Positions 1 through 7,344 of a stretch of 36,815 nt of DNA are shown piece by piece (the first letter of the stretch is position 1; each line of letters begins with the position of its first letter). The translations under genes and the position numbers were made by a program. The notes beneath the pieces were generated by a model. That model did no database searches. It saw nothing but the letters and a program-made list of their open reading frames with translations, and had not been told where the DNA came from. The stretch is from the NCBI GenBank assembly GCA_028715015.1, contig JAQTLF010000002.1:23851-60665 (forward strand), in the 5' to 3' direction. This DNA is from Candidatus Moraniibacteriota bacterium. GTDB lineage: Bacteria > Patescibacteriota > Minisyncoccia > Moranbacterales > GWC2-37-73.

Positions 1-7
1 ATTGTCA

Positions 8-1153
8 CTATTTGAAAAGACCATACACAAGCTTGGACAAATGAACCGCCCTCTTATCGACATACACATAGACCAGATAGGACACCAGAAAGATAAGAGC
101 GATAGAAAGTGCAAAGGCGATCAAAAATGCTGCCGCATATGGCAAGTGCTGCACCAATTTCAAAAAAACAAAACTGGAAAATGAGCCCAGAATGATGAAA
201 TGCAAAAGATACATGGCAAATGAAATCTCACCCAAAAATATCAGATATTTCAACGAGAATATTCTTTGCATTTTTCTGGACTCCAGCAAAACCAAAATGA
301 CAAAAAATGCGCCGATCACGTGATAGAGCACGGCTGAATTTGCCAAATATGATTTTTCCATGAACGCATACATGGTTCCATCCACGCCACGTCCCGAAGG
401 ATAAGACCCCAGAAACAATCCGAACAAAAGCAATGCCGTGCGGATGAGCTTGTTTTTGTCATATTTTCTGATGAACAATTTTTGGTGTGCCATCAGATCA
501 CTCAAAAGCATGCCCAAGATGAATGCCAAATAATATGTCTGAAAAAGAAAAATGATGGCGATGGCATAGGCCCAATATCTTTTTTCTATTTTTCCAAAGA
601 AAGCCAGAAATCCAAACACGATGAAAGATCCGATAAATTCATAGGCAATCGACCAAAGCGTCACATTGTAGTCAAAAACACTGGAAAAAAAGGCGCCCAC
701 AAATGTTTGCCTGACGGCATCCAAAAAATTGGGATTGAAACGCCAAAATTCTCCTAACCAATTTGAACCGGAAACAAGCGCTGCCTGCTGATTATAAAAA
801 AGCGAAAATTTCATCAAGATGTAGGCGCAAAAAACTGAAAACGCGACTGGCACAACCAACCGCACATATCTTTTGATGGCACTTTCCTTGATGATCGCGT
901 GGTCTTTCTGCAGAAAAAATTTGTGGCTGAGCACGAAACCGCTCATCACGAAAAAAATGCAGACAGCAAAGTTTCCGCTGTACAGCAGATTCAGAATTGA
1001 TCCGGATGCGAACACTTCCTCACCCATCTTCAGATGCGTCCGCGTGTTGGAACCCAAAAACAAAGCCGGATAGAATGCATAGACAAAATGATGGAACACA
1101 ACCACAAAAGCCGCCAGGCCGCGAAGCCCGTCAAGATATTGAATTTTTCGCAT
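8..1153 (-). CDS. acyltransferase 3 family membrane protein
   Basis: A 381-residue multi-pass protein that opens with the acyltransferase-3 signature YLDGLRGLAAFVVVFHHF (about residues 6-23), including the paired histidines near residue 21 expected to act in acyl transfer. About ten hydrophobic segments follow, as in OafA/NodX-type enzymes that O-acylate polysaccharide or wall glycans at the membrane. The length is normal and the ATG and TAG are both inside the window. An SGNH hydrolase lies 110 bases upstream on the same strand, a pairing common in O-acetylation modules. The substrate cannot be told from the sequence. Confidence 0.9.
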   Translation of the reverse strand: MRKIQYLDGLRGLAAFVVVFHHFVYAFYPALFLGSNTRTHLKMGEEVFASGSILNLLYSGNFAVCIFFVMSGFVLSHKFFLQKDHAIIKESAIKRYVRLVVPVAFSVFCAYILMKFSLFYNQQAALVSGSNWLGEFWRFNPNFLDAVRQTFVGAFFSSVFDYNVTLWSIAYEFIGSFIVFGFLAFFGKIEKRYWAYAIAIIFLFQTYYLAFILGMLLSDLMAHQKLFIRKYDKNKLIRTALLLFGLFLGSYPSGRGVDGTMYAFMEKSYLANSAVLYHVIGAFFVILVLLESRKMQRIFSLKYLIFLGEISFAMYLLHFIILGSFSSFVFLKLVQHLPYAAAFLIAFALSIALIFLVSYLVYVYVDKRAVHLSKLVYGLFK

Positions 1154-1263
1154 ACTATGGAAACTTAAGTTTTGAATTTATATTTAGAAGACCACTGAAA
1201 ATAATACTCCGCATTTCACAGATACGCAAAGCGTTCCAGCGGAATTTCACTGCGACTGCCGCA

Positions 1264-1995
1264 TCAGTCAAGATATTGGCTGATCAATTTTTTCCAAACG
1301 ATATAGCCGGCTGCAATTGGGTGCACGCCATCGTTGGCATATTTCGGATACAGTTTGTTGTCAGCCCCGCAAAAAGAAGGATAGAGATCAATAAAAACAA
1401 TTTTGTTGCCATCGGCCAACAACCGCAATTTGTCATTGAGGCTGATGATTTTTTTGGCCTCGACTGTGCCGATTTTCGAAAGACCGTTGTTGATCGGCAG
1501 CACGCTTTGGACATAAATCGTCGTGCCTGGCAATTGCGATCTTATCCGGCTTAAAATCGTTTCGTAGTTTGCCAAAACATGTTCCACATCCTTGCCTCTC
1601 AACAAGTCATTGATGCCGATCATCAAAAACAACTTCTGCGGCTTGGAAACCAAGGCCTGATCCAACCTCAACAGAACATCGTCCGTGGTGTTGCCAGAAA
1701 TTCCGGCATTGGTAATGAAAGAAACTCCGAACAATTTGTTCCAATCCTCATGTTCCGTGATGCTGTCGCCCAAAAACACCACCGACTTGGGAATTTTGAT
1801 TTCCGTTTTTCCCATGGCTGCCAAAGATTGTTGTTCCGCCTCCCTGCTTTCAAAATCAGTTTGCATTTTTTTGTTCTGGAACAAAATCAAAGATCCCAAA
1901 GCCATCGCCACCATCAAAACAATCCCGATGGCAATTTCCGATCTGATGTTTTTGTTTGTTTTTTTCTTGGAAGATTTTTTGTTTTCCTGTTTCAT
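1264..1995 (-). CDS. membrane-anchored SGNH/GDSL hydrolase
   Basis: 243 residues. A lysine-rich start and one hydrophobic segment (about residues 21-40) suggest an N-terminal anchor with the catalytic domain outside the cell. All SGNH blocks are visible: VVFLGDSITE (Ser nucleophile), NAGISGNTTDD (Gly), MIGINDLLRGKD (Asn), and NDGVHPIAAGY near the C-terminus (catalytic Asp and His). Such proteins are esterases that remove or move O-acyl groups on glycans or lipids. It lies just upstream of the acyltransferase gene on the same strand, so the two may act on one surface polymer, which is inference. Confidence 0.9.
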   Translation of the reverse strand: MKQENKKSSKKKTNKNIRSEIAIGIVLMVAMALGSLILFQNKKMQTDFESREAEQQSLAAMGKTEIKIPKSVVFLGDSITEHEDWNKLFGVSFITNAGISGNTTDDVLLRLDQALVSKPQKLFLMIGINDLLRGKDVEHVLANYETILSRIRSQLPGTTIYVQSVLPINNGLSKIGTVEAKKIISLNDKLRLLADGNKIVFIDLYPSFCGADNKLYPKYANDGVHPIAAGYIVWKKLISQYLD

Positions 1996-2058
1996 CTTTT
2001 GATTATATCACAAATTCAAAAAATAAATTCCAAAGAAAAAGGCAAGGAATTGTATTTT

Positions 2059-2421
2059 TTATTTTTTCAACTTTTTATACCAACCAACTCCCAAAGGAAG
2101 AATGAATGTCAAAACATAATACAAATAAACATCCAACTTATAATAGCCGTCTGCTGGTTTTAACGCTTTAACGATAAACAAATAATCAAAAACAATGGCA
2201 ACGATTGTCCAAACAATCGCCAAGGAAAAATAATGTTGCACTGATTGGTCTTTGATCTTTTTGAACAAAACCCAAATTGTGATGATTGTGCCAATAGGCA
2301 TGATAAACCAGCCAATGAGAGATGCTGGCACAATTGCGAAAAACAGCATACCCAAAACATAGCCAACGAGCCAAAGAATTATCCCCAAACCCAAGGTGTC
2401 TTTCAAAAATTGTTTGTTCAT
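2059..2421 (-). CDS. small four-helix membrane protein, unknown function
   Basis: 120 residues with four predicted hydrophobic helices (about residues 12-30, 36-53, 66-85, 98-115) joined by short loops and ending in a basic WYKKLKK tail. I recognise no enzyme motif. It starts at an ATG and lies between the SGNH hydrolase and the EamA-type transporter on the same strand. Proteins of this size and shape are common in Patescibacteria. The function is unknown, and an inner-membrane location is the only safe statement. Confidence 0.7.
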   Translation of the reverse strand: MNKQFLKDTLGLGIILWLVGYVLGMLFFAIVPASLIGWFIMPIGTIITIWVLFKKIKDQSVQHYFSLAIVWTIVAIVFDYLFIVKALKPADGYYKLDVYLYYVLTFILPLGVGWYKKLKK

Positions 2422-2505
2422 GTTTTTTAAATTTAATTTTATATATCAGTTATAACATGTAGCCTGCTGTTCTTTCTGGACATCTTAAATAAACAGCAAG
2501 CCAGT

Positions 2506-3381
2506 TTATTTAATAACAAGCAGCATGGTTCCGCCTAAAATTATGATACTGGCAATGATTTTCCTCGCGATACCATCTTCTGCGAAAAATTTTTTTCCAG
2601 CAAAAACATGAAACAATGAAGACAACTTATAGACAGCCACGACCAAGCCCATGCTGGTGGCAACTTGAATCGCAGAAGCATACATGTAGCGATGAGAAAC
2701 TGTCAAAATTGATATCAAAAAAATTATTTTCCATGACTGCTTAATGTCGACTTTCAGCTCCCTTATCAAGCTCCTCTTGGATAGAAAGAAAATTATATAG
2801 TTTAATGCTATAAAGATTTGAATGAAAATAAGATATGACAGCGGATTGATTTTATATCGGAAAAGAATAACCCTATCGAACATTGCCGACACGCCACCGA
2901 CCAATAAATATAATACTATATAAAAAATATATTTCCCTCTTCCCTTGCGAAATATACCATCACCCAATCGGAAATTTTTTAATTCCAAAAATATCATGCC
3001 GCCAACTATCAAAAATATGCCAACCAACTGCATAGTTGTCATTCTTTCACCCAAAAATGCGTACGCAAAAAGAGTAACAATCAACGGCAACAAAGCAAGA
3101 ATCGGCGCTGATTCGCTCAACTGATTGTGTTTTATGGTTTTGAAAGCAAGAAACGAAGCAGCTGCGGACGGAAGTGATGCCAAAAATATCAAACCAAGCA
3201 TAAAAAGAGTTATCTGTGATAAATCAGCCACAAATAAAAATGGTGAAAGCGCAATGGCATTGCCAAAAGCAAACATAGCCGCAAATTCCAATGAGTGCGC
3301 TTTGACAAGTGTTTTCTTTTCAATAATAGTTTCAATTACTATAAAAAATACCGCCGTAATTGTCAGAAAAAACCATGTCAT
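2506..3381 (-). CDS. EamA/DMT-superfamily transporter
   Basis: 291 residues with about ten hydrophobic helices arranged as two halves of five, the layout of the drug/metabolite transporter superfamily. The stretch AFLGERMTTMQLVGIFLIVG (about residues 109-128) is the conserved glycine-rich end of an EamA repeat, and the C-terminal half repeats the pattern. Family members export amino acids, nucleotides or drugs, and the substrate here is not predictable. The start is an ATG at the end of an AT-rich stretch without a clear ribosome-binding site. Confidence 0.85.
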   Translation of the reverse strand: MTWFFLTITAVFFIVIETIIEKKTLVKAHSLEFAAMFAFGNAIALSPFLFVADLSQITLFMLGLIFLASLPSAAASFLAFKTIKHNQLSESAPILALLPLIVTLFAYAFLGERMTTMQLVGIFLIVGGMIFLELKNFRLGDGIFRKGRGKYIFYIVLYLLVGGVSAMFDRVILFRYKINPLSYLIFIQIFIALNYIIFFLSKRSLIRELKVDIKQSWKIIFLISILTVSHRYMYASAIQVATSMGLVVAVYKLSSLFHVFAGKKFFAEDGIARKIIASIIILGGTMLLVIK

Positions 3382-3565
3382 AATTTTTTGTTGTTATAAT
3401 AATTTTTTTATTTTATCATTTGCCACAACTATAAGCAAAAATAGACCCACCGGCAGGCAGGAAACTTTAGATTGGACAAGTTTCAAGATTCATTTAAAAT
3501 GCCTATATGCCGACTATTGCCAAGTTAAAAAATATTTGCTAAACTGATTTTGTTGCTTGAAAGGG

Positions 3566-3585
3566 CAATATTTTCGAAAATATTG
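3566..3585. repeat. 20-bp perfect palindrome upstream of tRNA-Asn
   Basis: CAATATTTTCGAAAATATTG is a perfect 10+10 palindrome ending 7 bases before the tRNA gene. It overlaps the position where a -10 box would lie (TATTGA at 3581-3586, with TTGAAA 18 bases upstream at 3557-3562). It could be an operator or a recombinase binding site. No function is shown by the sequence alone. Confidence 0.5.
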
Positions 3586-3592
3586 AATATAT

Positions 3593-3664
3593 TCCGGCGT
3601 AGCGCAGCGGTAGCGCAGTTGACTGTTAATCAATTGGTCGTAGGTTCGAATCCTACCGCCGGAG
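3593..3664 (+). tRNA. trnN: tRNA-Asn (anticodon GTT)
   Basis: A full cloverleaf can be drawn. The acceptor stem TCCGGCG pairs with CGCCGGA, the D-stem is GCGC/GCGC, the anticodon loop CTGTTAA gives anticodon GTT, and the T-arm is GTAGG-TTCGAAT-CCTAC. The discriminator is G at 3664, followed by CAG, so a 3' CCA is not encoded. The serine recombinase gene ends 64 bases downstream, making this tRNA the apparent edge of the accessory block. Confidence 0.95.
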
Positions 3665-3675
3665 CAGAACTGGAG

Positions 3676-3706
3676 AACTAGAGTATAAAAGCTCTAGTTT
3701 TTCTTT
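3676..3706 (+). terminator. rho-independent terminator of tRNA-Asn
   Basis: AACTAGAG (3676-3683) pairs perfectly with CTCTAGTT (3692-3699) around an eight-base loop and runs into a T-rich tail. It sits 12 bases after the tRNA and faces the convergent recombinase gene. Confidence 0.75.
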
Positions 3707-3727
3707 ATCTTCGGGCAAATTCGTAGG

Positions 3728-5257
3728 TTAGAACCGCTTGAATATTGTCTTTATCTCAGAAGAGATTTTTTCAAGGCCTACTAACTTATTATTGGCTTCA
3801 ATATTGAGTTTTTTCTCAGAAAGTGAGAGGTTCGAACCAATCGCCTTGAATATCTCTTTTCGCTTTTCTTCGTCGCCATCCTTGAATTTTTCTAGTGCAT
3901 CTTGGGCGAATGCAAGCCATTCCTTGGCTTCTTCAAGTTGATCTATCCAGTTGGTTGAATTGCTCTCAGAAGCGTCCAAACTTGCTCTAAGGCGTGATTT
4001 TTCTTGGGATATGGTATCTTTCTTGGTAATGAACTCGCCCTCGCTTAGCTCGCCATTTATTCGCATATCTAGGAGTCTATCTAACTTTTTGTCACACGCT
4101 TCGAATTCCTTTTTGTGATCCTCGAGCGATTGTTTCTTTTCTTCAATTTCATCTCTGTTTTCTTCTCTCAATTTTTTAATTGCCCATTCCAAGAAAGTTG
4201 GATGAATCTTTATTTTATTGAGAACTATTATAATTTCTTCTTCAAACTTCTTTTCTTCGACCACTTTTTGATCACATTTTGGATCTAGTCGATGACTGCA
4301 ATGATAGTAGATGTAATAATGGGTGTTTCCATTCTGACATTTTTTAATTTTGTGTTCAGCCACAACTGATGCTCCGCATATTCCGCATCGTGTTGCTCCA
4401 GTATATTTGAAACTATATTTCCGTGGTCTGGTCGTGCCTCGTCTGCCCAATATTAATTGGGTTTTTTCAAATTCCGCTTGAGAGATCATTGGCTCATGCT
4501 TTCCTTTATGCCATTGTCCGCTATCAGATGGAAATTCATACCAGCCATAGTAGAAAGGGTTATTCATCATTGCATACCATGAGCTAATGGAAACTTTTTG
4601 ACCATGCTTGTTTGTAAATTTCCAATCGCTAGTTCCTTTTCTATATGCTTCCGGGGGAGTGAGCTTTCCTGAAGCTACCATCTTCAGCATTTTTTGAATC
4701 GTTTCAAATCTTTCAGGGTCTTTTTCAATTTCCTTTTCACCTTTTAGCTTGATGGGATTGTGTTTGTATCCTAGTGGCGATCCATTAGGATACCAACCTC
4801 GCTCTGCTTTGTTTCGTAGCCCTCGCTTTGTGTCAGTGCTTAAGTCTCGAATGAATTGATTTGCCATTCCTTGCTCTACAGCCATCACTAGAACATTATC
4901 TTCAGGGTAATAACTTCTTCCGAATGTAAAAATATGTTTTATCATCTTACCCTGTAGCATCCAACTTATCGTACCGCTATCTACAGGATTTCTAGACAGG
5001 CGATTAAGTTTCCAACAAAGTATTCCATCAGCTTCGCCCCGTTTTATTTTTTCAAACATTTCGTTAAAAACTATCCTCCCAGGCTCTTTGGCTGATTTGG
5101 ATTCATGCATAATTTCAGATATATTCAACCCGTTTTCTTCTGCGAGTCTTTTTAACTCTTCTATTTGTGAGTCGATTGATGCCATTTGTCGATCCTCACT
5201 TTCGGATGATTTTCTTGCATAGAGGATGTATTTATTTGCCTTTACTTCGTGGTTCAT
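3728..5257 (-). CDS. large serine recombinase (site-specific integrase)
   Basis: 509 residues. The N-terminal resolvase domain (about 8-150) carries YARKSS with the catalytic serine near residue 17, the IDSQIEEL block, and CWKLNRLSRNP. A recombinase domain follows (about 155-260, with GSPLGYKHNP and SSWYAMMNNPFYYGW). A zinc ribbon comes next with CGICGASV and a later cysteine in SHRLDPKC. The C-terminal coiled coil is charged (about 345-460). This is the layout of integrases that insert phages and integrative elements. It is the last gene of a minus-strand set that begins with the 46-aa protein at 6485, and it abuts tRNA-Asn. The start is an ATG; there is no clear Shine-Dalgarno motif. Confidence 0.93.
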   Translation of the reverse strand: MNHEVKANKYILYARKSSESEDRQMASIDSQIEELKRLAEENGLNISEIMHESKSAKEPGRIVFNEMFEKIKRGEADGILCWKLNRLSRNPVDSGTISWMLQGKMIKHIFTFGRSYYPEDNVLVMAVEQGMANQFIRDLSTDTKRGLRNKAERGWYPNGSPLGYKHNPIKLKGEKEIEKDPERFETIQKMLKMVASGKLTPPEAYRKGTSDWKFTNKHGQKVSISSWYAMMNNPFYYGWYEFPSDSGQWHKGKHEPMISQAEFEKTQLILGRRGTTRPRKYSFKYTGATRCGICGASVVAEHKIKKCQNGNTHYYIYYHCSHRLDPKCDQKVVEEKKFEEEIIIVLNKIKIHPTFLEWAIKKLREENRDEIEEKKQSLEDHKKEFEACDKKLDRLLDMRINGELSEGEFITKKDTISQEKSRLRASLDASESNSTNWIDQLEEAKEWLAFAQDALEKFKDGDEEKRKEIFKAIGSNLSLSEKKLNIEANNKLVGLEKISSEIKTIFKRF

Positions 5258-5333
5258 TGTTTTTATATTAATTGATTAGTTTCTTCAACAAACATCATAC
5301 TCTAAAACGTTACTAAAGCTAGTGGATAAAAAG

Positions 5334-5819
5334 CTACATTTCATACCAGTTAACATCCTCATTAGTGTTGCTTTTGCTGTGCTTCTTTTCTTCTTTTTCC
5401 TCTTCATCGTCATCAAACATGTCCATTATGAGGCTTGGCTTTTTAATTTCAAGTTCCTTTTTTTCTTTGAATCGTTCGGGTTCCATCCTTTCAAGCCACC
5501 ATGCTCCAGCCCTCCAATCTTTCAGCATTCCTACTTTTATGCTCTTGTGAGCGAGCTTGTGGGTTTCTAATTTCGCAGTCTCCAATCGTTCGCAAAACCC
5601 GCAAAACTTTTTCTTGTGTCGTATGATCGTATCCTCGCTAATTCCCACATAACTACAGGCTTTAGATTGGCTCATCCCATCTGAAAGAAGTCTTATGAGA
5701 GCTTCTTCTTTTTCCTTTGTTATTACATAAGGACGACCGATATTGTTGATAGATTTTTTTACTTTATTTTTCATACATATTTTTTGAGAGGAATAATTTT
5801 GAAAAAAATTGTTTGCCAT
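5334..5819 (-). CDS. homeodomain-like DNA-binding protein, terminase small subunit-like
   Basis: About 161 residues from the ATG at 5819; an ATG at 5774 giving 146 residues is equally possible, and the conserved part starts after both. GRPYVITKEKEEALIRLLSD plus MSQSKACSYVGISEDTIIRH form a helix-turn-helix of the kind seen in small terminase subunits and element-encoded regulators. The sequence ...DWRAGAWWLERMEPERF after it is a hallmark of these terminase-like proteins. The C-terminus is acidic (MFDDDEEEKEE). It lies between the recombinase and the winged-helix gene, and four ACAGAGA repeats sit directly upstream. DNA binding is well supported, while a packaging role is only suggested, since no large terminase is present here. 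Confidence 0.7.
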   Translation of the reverse strand: MANNFFQNYSSQKICMKNKVKKSINNIGRPYVITKEKEEALIRLLSDGMSQSKACSYVGISEDTIIRHKKKFCGFCERLETAKLETHKLAHKSIKVGMLKDWRAGAWWLERMEPERFKEKKELEIKKPSLIMDMFDDDEEEKEEKKHSKSNTNEDVNWYEM

Positions 5820-5832
5820 CTGCAAGATGAAA

Positions 5833-5877
5833 TCTCTGTTAGTATTCTCTGTATTAGTCTCTGTTGTTTATCTCTGT
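5833..5877. repeat. four iteron-like direct repeats TCTCTGT
   Basis: TCTCTGT occurs at 5833, 5846, 5858 and 5871, with spacings of 13, 12 and 13 bases. On the minus strand they read ACAGAGA and lie between the winged-helix replication-type gene (ends 5923) and the start of the homeodomain-like gene. The near-helical spacing suggests cooperative binding of one protein, as in plasmid iterons or operators. Confidence 0.7.
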
Positions 5878-5922
5878 AATATTGTGCAGGTTATGGTAAT
5901 TAGTTTTACCGAATCCTACATC

Positions 5923-6342
5923 TTACATGTCATAATCCGCATATGATTTTCCAAATCCATCATTTTGAGTGCGTACATATCCATCTATTTCTTTTTCATT
6001 GTGAGCAACTTCTTGTAACATTTGTACGAGCTTATCAGTGTTTAAATAGAAGCGTCTTTTCGGTGGTATACCCCTGGCTTTGACAGTTAATACATTTAAT
6101 TTTTCCCATTTTTTGATTGCAGTTTGCTGTTCTGATCTGGTCAAACAAGTTTCCTCCTTGAATTGCTCAATTGTTTTGTAAACATAATCCTTATTGTGAC
6201 CCTTGCCCCACCAGTAGAGTAATTGCGACATTAATAATCCAGCAGTTGCACTCCCTGCAATTCTGGCTAAGTCAGGATTAAATGCTATGGGTTTTGTGCC
6301 CAAGCTTTTTAGTAGTAGACTGTTAACATTTTCTTTGGCCAT
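5923..6342 (-). CDS. winged-helix replication-type protein
   Basis: 139 residues. The sequence FNPDLARIAGSATAGLLMSQ, then LLYWWGKGHNKDYVYKTIEQF, then LTRSEQQTAIKKWEKL and a Y-L-N strand near the end matches the winged-helix N-terminal domain found in phage replisome organisers and small plasmid Rep proteins. It binds DNA, probably in replication of the mobile element or its control. The gene starts three bases after the stop of the 46-aa gene and so is likely co-transcribed with it. The C-terminal tail is short and charged, so this is only the DNA-binding half of longer relatives. Confidence 0.7.
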   Translation of the reverse strand: MAKENVNSLLLKSLGTKPIAFNPDLARIAGSATAGLLMSQLLYWWGKGHNKDYVYKTIEQFKEETCLTRSEQQTAIKKWEKLNVLTVKARGIPPKRRFYLNTDKLVQMLQEVAHNEKEIDGYVRTQNDGFGKSYADYDM

Positions 6343-6344
6343 AA

Positions 6345-6485
6345 TTATTTTTTTGGTTTATAAACTGCAGTGAGTAGTCTTAGTAGTGTCTCACTGTATT
6401 CAATGGCTTCCTGATCAGAAATAACAACCCCAAATGTTTGGAGGTATAATTCTTTGAATTCTTTTAATTGATCTTGAGAAAGCAT
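6345..6485 (-). CDS. 46-residue conserved small protein of mobile elements
   Basis: This short frame translates as MLSQDQLKEFKELYLQTFGV then VISDQEAIEYSETLLRLLTA and VYKPKK. The pattern LS-QL-EFK-LY---FGV-IS--EA-E-A--LL-L---VY is one I recognise as a recurring small protein beside replication and recombinase genes of bacterial plasmids and elements. Its function is unknown. The stop lies three bases before the ATG of the winged-helix gene, which supports a real operon. The ATG has no strong ribosome-binding site, only CAAG before it. Confidence 0.75.
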   Translation of the reverse strand: MLSQDQLKEFKELYLQTFGVVISDQEAIEYSETLLRLLTAVYKPKK

Positions 6486-6514
6486 CTTGAATATTTCATA
6501 CTCAAAAATGACAA

Positions 6515-6539
6515 AAGCCAGCAGATAAACTGCTGGCTT
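6515..6539. other. 10-bp perfect stem-loop upstream of the 46-aa gene
   Basis: AAGCCAGCAG (6515-6524) pairs with CTGCTGGCTT (6530-6539) around a five-base loop. On the minus strand it lies about 30 bases upstream of the 46-aa gene's ATG, in its probable leader. No T-run follows on either strand, so simple termination is unlikely. Ten of its bases can pair instead with 6579-6588. Confidence 0.6.
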
Positions 6540-6561
6540 GTATGAAAATTGGCAAATAAAA

Positions 6562-6614
6562 AAACCAAAACAACAAACAGCAGTTTATTTAACTGACATT
6601 CATTGTTTTGGTTT
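6562..6614. repeat. 12-bp inverted repeat enclosing a small hairpin
   Basis: AAACCAAAACAA (6562-6573) is perfectly complementary to TTGTTTTGGTTT (6603-6614). Inside, CAGTT (6581-6585) pairs with AACTG (6591-6595). It may form a stem with an inner hairpin, as RNA or single-stranded DNA. No gene lies between 6486 and 6970 apart from these structures and the putative RNA at 6792. Confidence 0.6.
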
Positions 6615-6735
6615 CATTCCCTAAGTGGTAAGAATCCAAATCCTTCCCAATGACCTTCCGAGTCATAACTACAACACAACCTTTTGAGTATGTGACGCAG
6701 TTGAGTTTTTAAATTACATCTTTATTATAAATAAT

Positions 6736-6747
6736 TAGTTCGAACTA
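6736..6747. promoter_or_regulatory. 12-bp palindrome TAGTTCGAACTA, possible operator
   Basis: A perfect palindrome lies 10 bases upstream of the -35 box of the putative RNA promoter. It has the size and position of a regulator binding site. The binding protein is unknown. Confidence 0.4.
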
Positions 6748-6756
6748 GTCAAATGG

Positions 6757-6785
6757 TTGTATTTAAAGCAATTTGATGGTATTTT
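6757..6785 (+). promoter_or_regulatory. sigma70-type promoter for the structured RNA
   Basis: TTGTAT (6757-6762), a 17-base spacer and TATTTT (6780-6785) make a fair sigma70 promoter. The expected start near 6792 coincides with the first base of the long closing helix of the structured region, which is what an independent RNA gene would show. Confidence 0.5.
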
Positions 6786-6791
6786 ATATGT

Positions 6792-6967
6792 GATACCACA
6801 AGTTAATAAATACTGAGGCAAAACCCTGGGTTTTTTGTCCTATCACGCCCTTTAGCGGGCGGCTCGATGCACATGATAGGACACCTCGGTGTTTCTTGAC
6901 TTGTGGTATCCGTCGGGTCGTCCACTCAAGCGGAACCACTCGGCGACTTAATTATTAAGTCGTTTTT
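6792..6967 (+). ncRNA. putative structured non-coding or leader RNA, about 176 nt
   Basis: Nested helices are all perfect or nearly so. P1 is GATACCACAAGT (6792-6803) with ACTTGTGGTATC (6899-6910). P2 is ACTGAGG (6812-6818) with CCTCGGT (6884-6890), one wobble. P3 is TGTCCTATCA (6836-6845) with TGATAGGACA (6874-6883). P4 is CGCCC (6846-6850) with GGGCG (6857-6861). AAAACCC and GGGTTTT (6820-6834) form a further small palindrome. P3 and P4 are contiguous on the 5' side, and P3 abuts P2 on the 3' side. After P1 comes a 33-base segment with CCACTC twice, then terminator hairpin CGACTTAAT/ATTAAGTCG (6944-6962) and five Ts. I match it to no known RNA family. The ATG of a 2-TM protein lies three bases after the T-run, so it could be a cis-acting leader instead. 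A single-strand replication origin or transfer site is another option. Confidence 0.65.
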
Positions 6968-6970
6968 ATT

Positions 6971-7291
6971 ATGGAAAATCATCCAACAAAAACACAGCCT
7001 CAAGATGGCTCACATCTTGAAAATAAATGGTGGTTTAGAGTTGCTAAGGTGGTATATGTTTTTTTATACCTATTTTTTGCAATAGGAGTTATCGCTTCAG
7101 GAATAGATAATTTCTTCACCTACGAAGTTAGTACTGGATCAGTTATCTATACTCCAGTATTTGCCTTCGCCAATGTTTTAATAGTTGTCATTATTGGATT
7201 TGTTGTAATCAAAGCAATAAAAATAATATTCTTTTATACATCCATTGCTCAGAGGCCAAATTGGAAAAAAGAATTGACCAACATATTTTAA
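6971..7291 (+). CDS. small two-helix membrane protein behind the structured RNA
   Basis: 106 residues: a hydrophilic N-terminus (1-25), helix one (about 26-46, YVFLYLFFAIGVIASGI), a short outside segment, helix two (about 61-84, VFAFANVLIVVIIGFVVIKAI) and a basic C-terminus. No family is recognised. The ATG at 6971 follows the terminator T-run with only three bases between and no ribosome-binding site, so expression would need readthrough or leaderless initiation. A short spacer separates it from the methyltransferase gene on the same strand. Options include an RNA-controlled membrane effector or an unrelated cargo gene. Confidence 0.6.
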   Translation: MENHPTKTQPQDGSHLENKWWFRVAKVVYVFLYLFFAIGVIASGIDNFFTYEVSTGSVIYTPVFAFANVLIVVIIGFVVIKAIKIIFFYTSIAQRPNWKKELTNIF

Positions 7292-7344
7292 TCTGGCTCT
7301 TGTAACACTTAGAAAATTCTTCATTACTTACAATAAGACCTACT

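Noticed and set aside
1579-2163. 194-codon plus-strand frame opposite the SGNH hydrolase
   Set aside because: It is antisense to a gene with all four SGNH blocks, and its translation has no domain-like pattern.
5833-5877. CRISPR array
   Set aside because: The repeats are only 7 bases long with 5-6 base gaps; no leader, spacers or cas genes are present. Iterons fit better.
6792-6967. Retron msr-msd or type III toxin-antitoxin RNA
   Set aside because: There is no reverse transcriptase and no ToxN-like endoRNase near it, and the RNA is not a tandem repeat.
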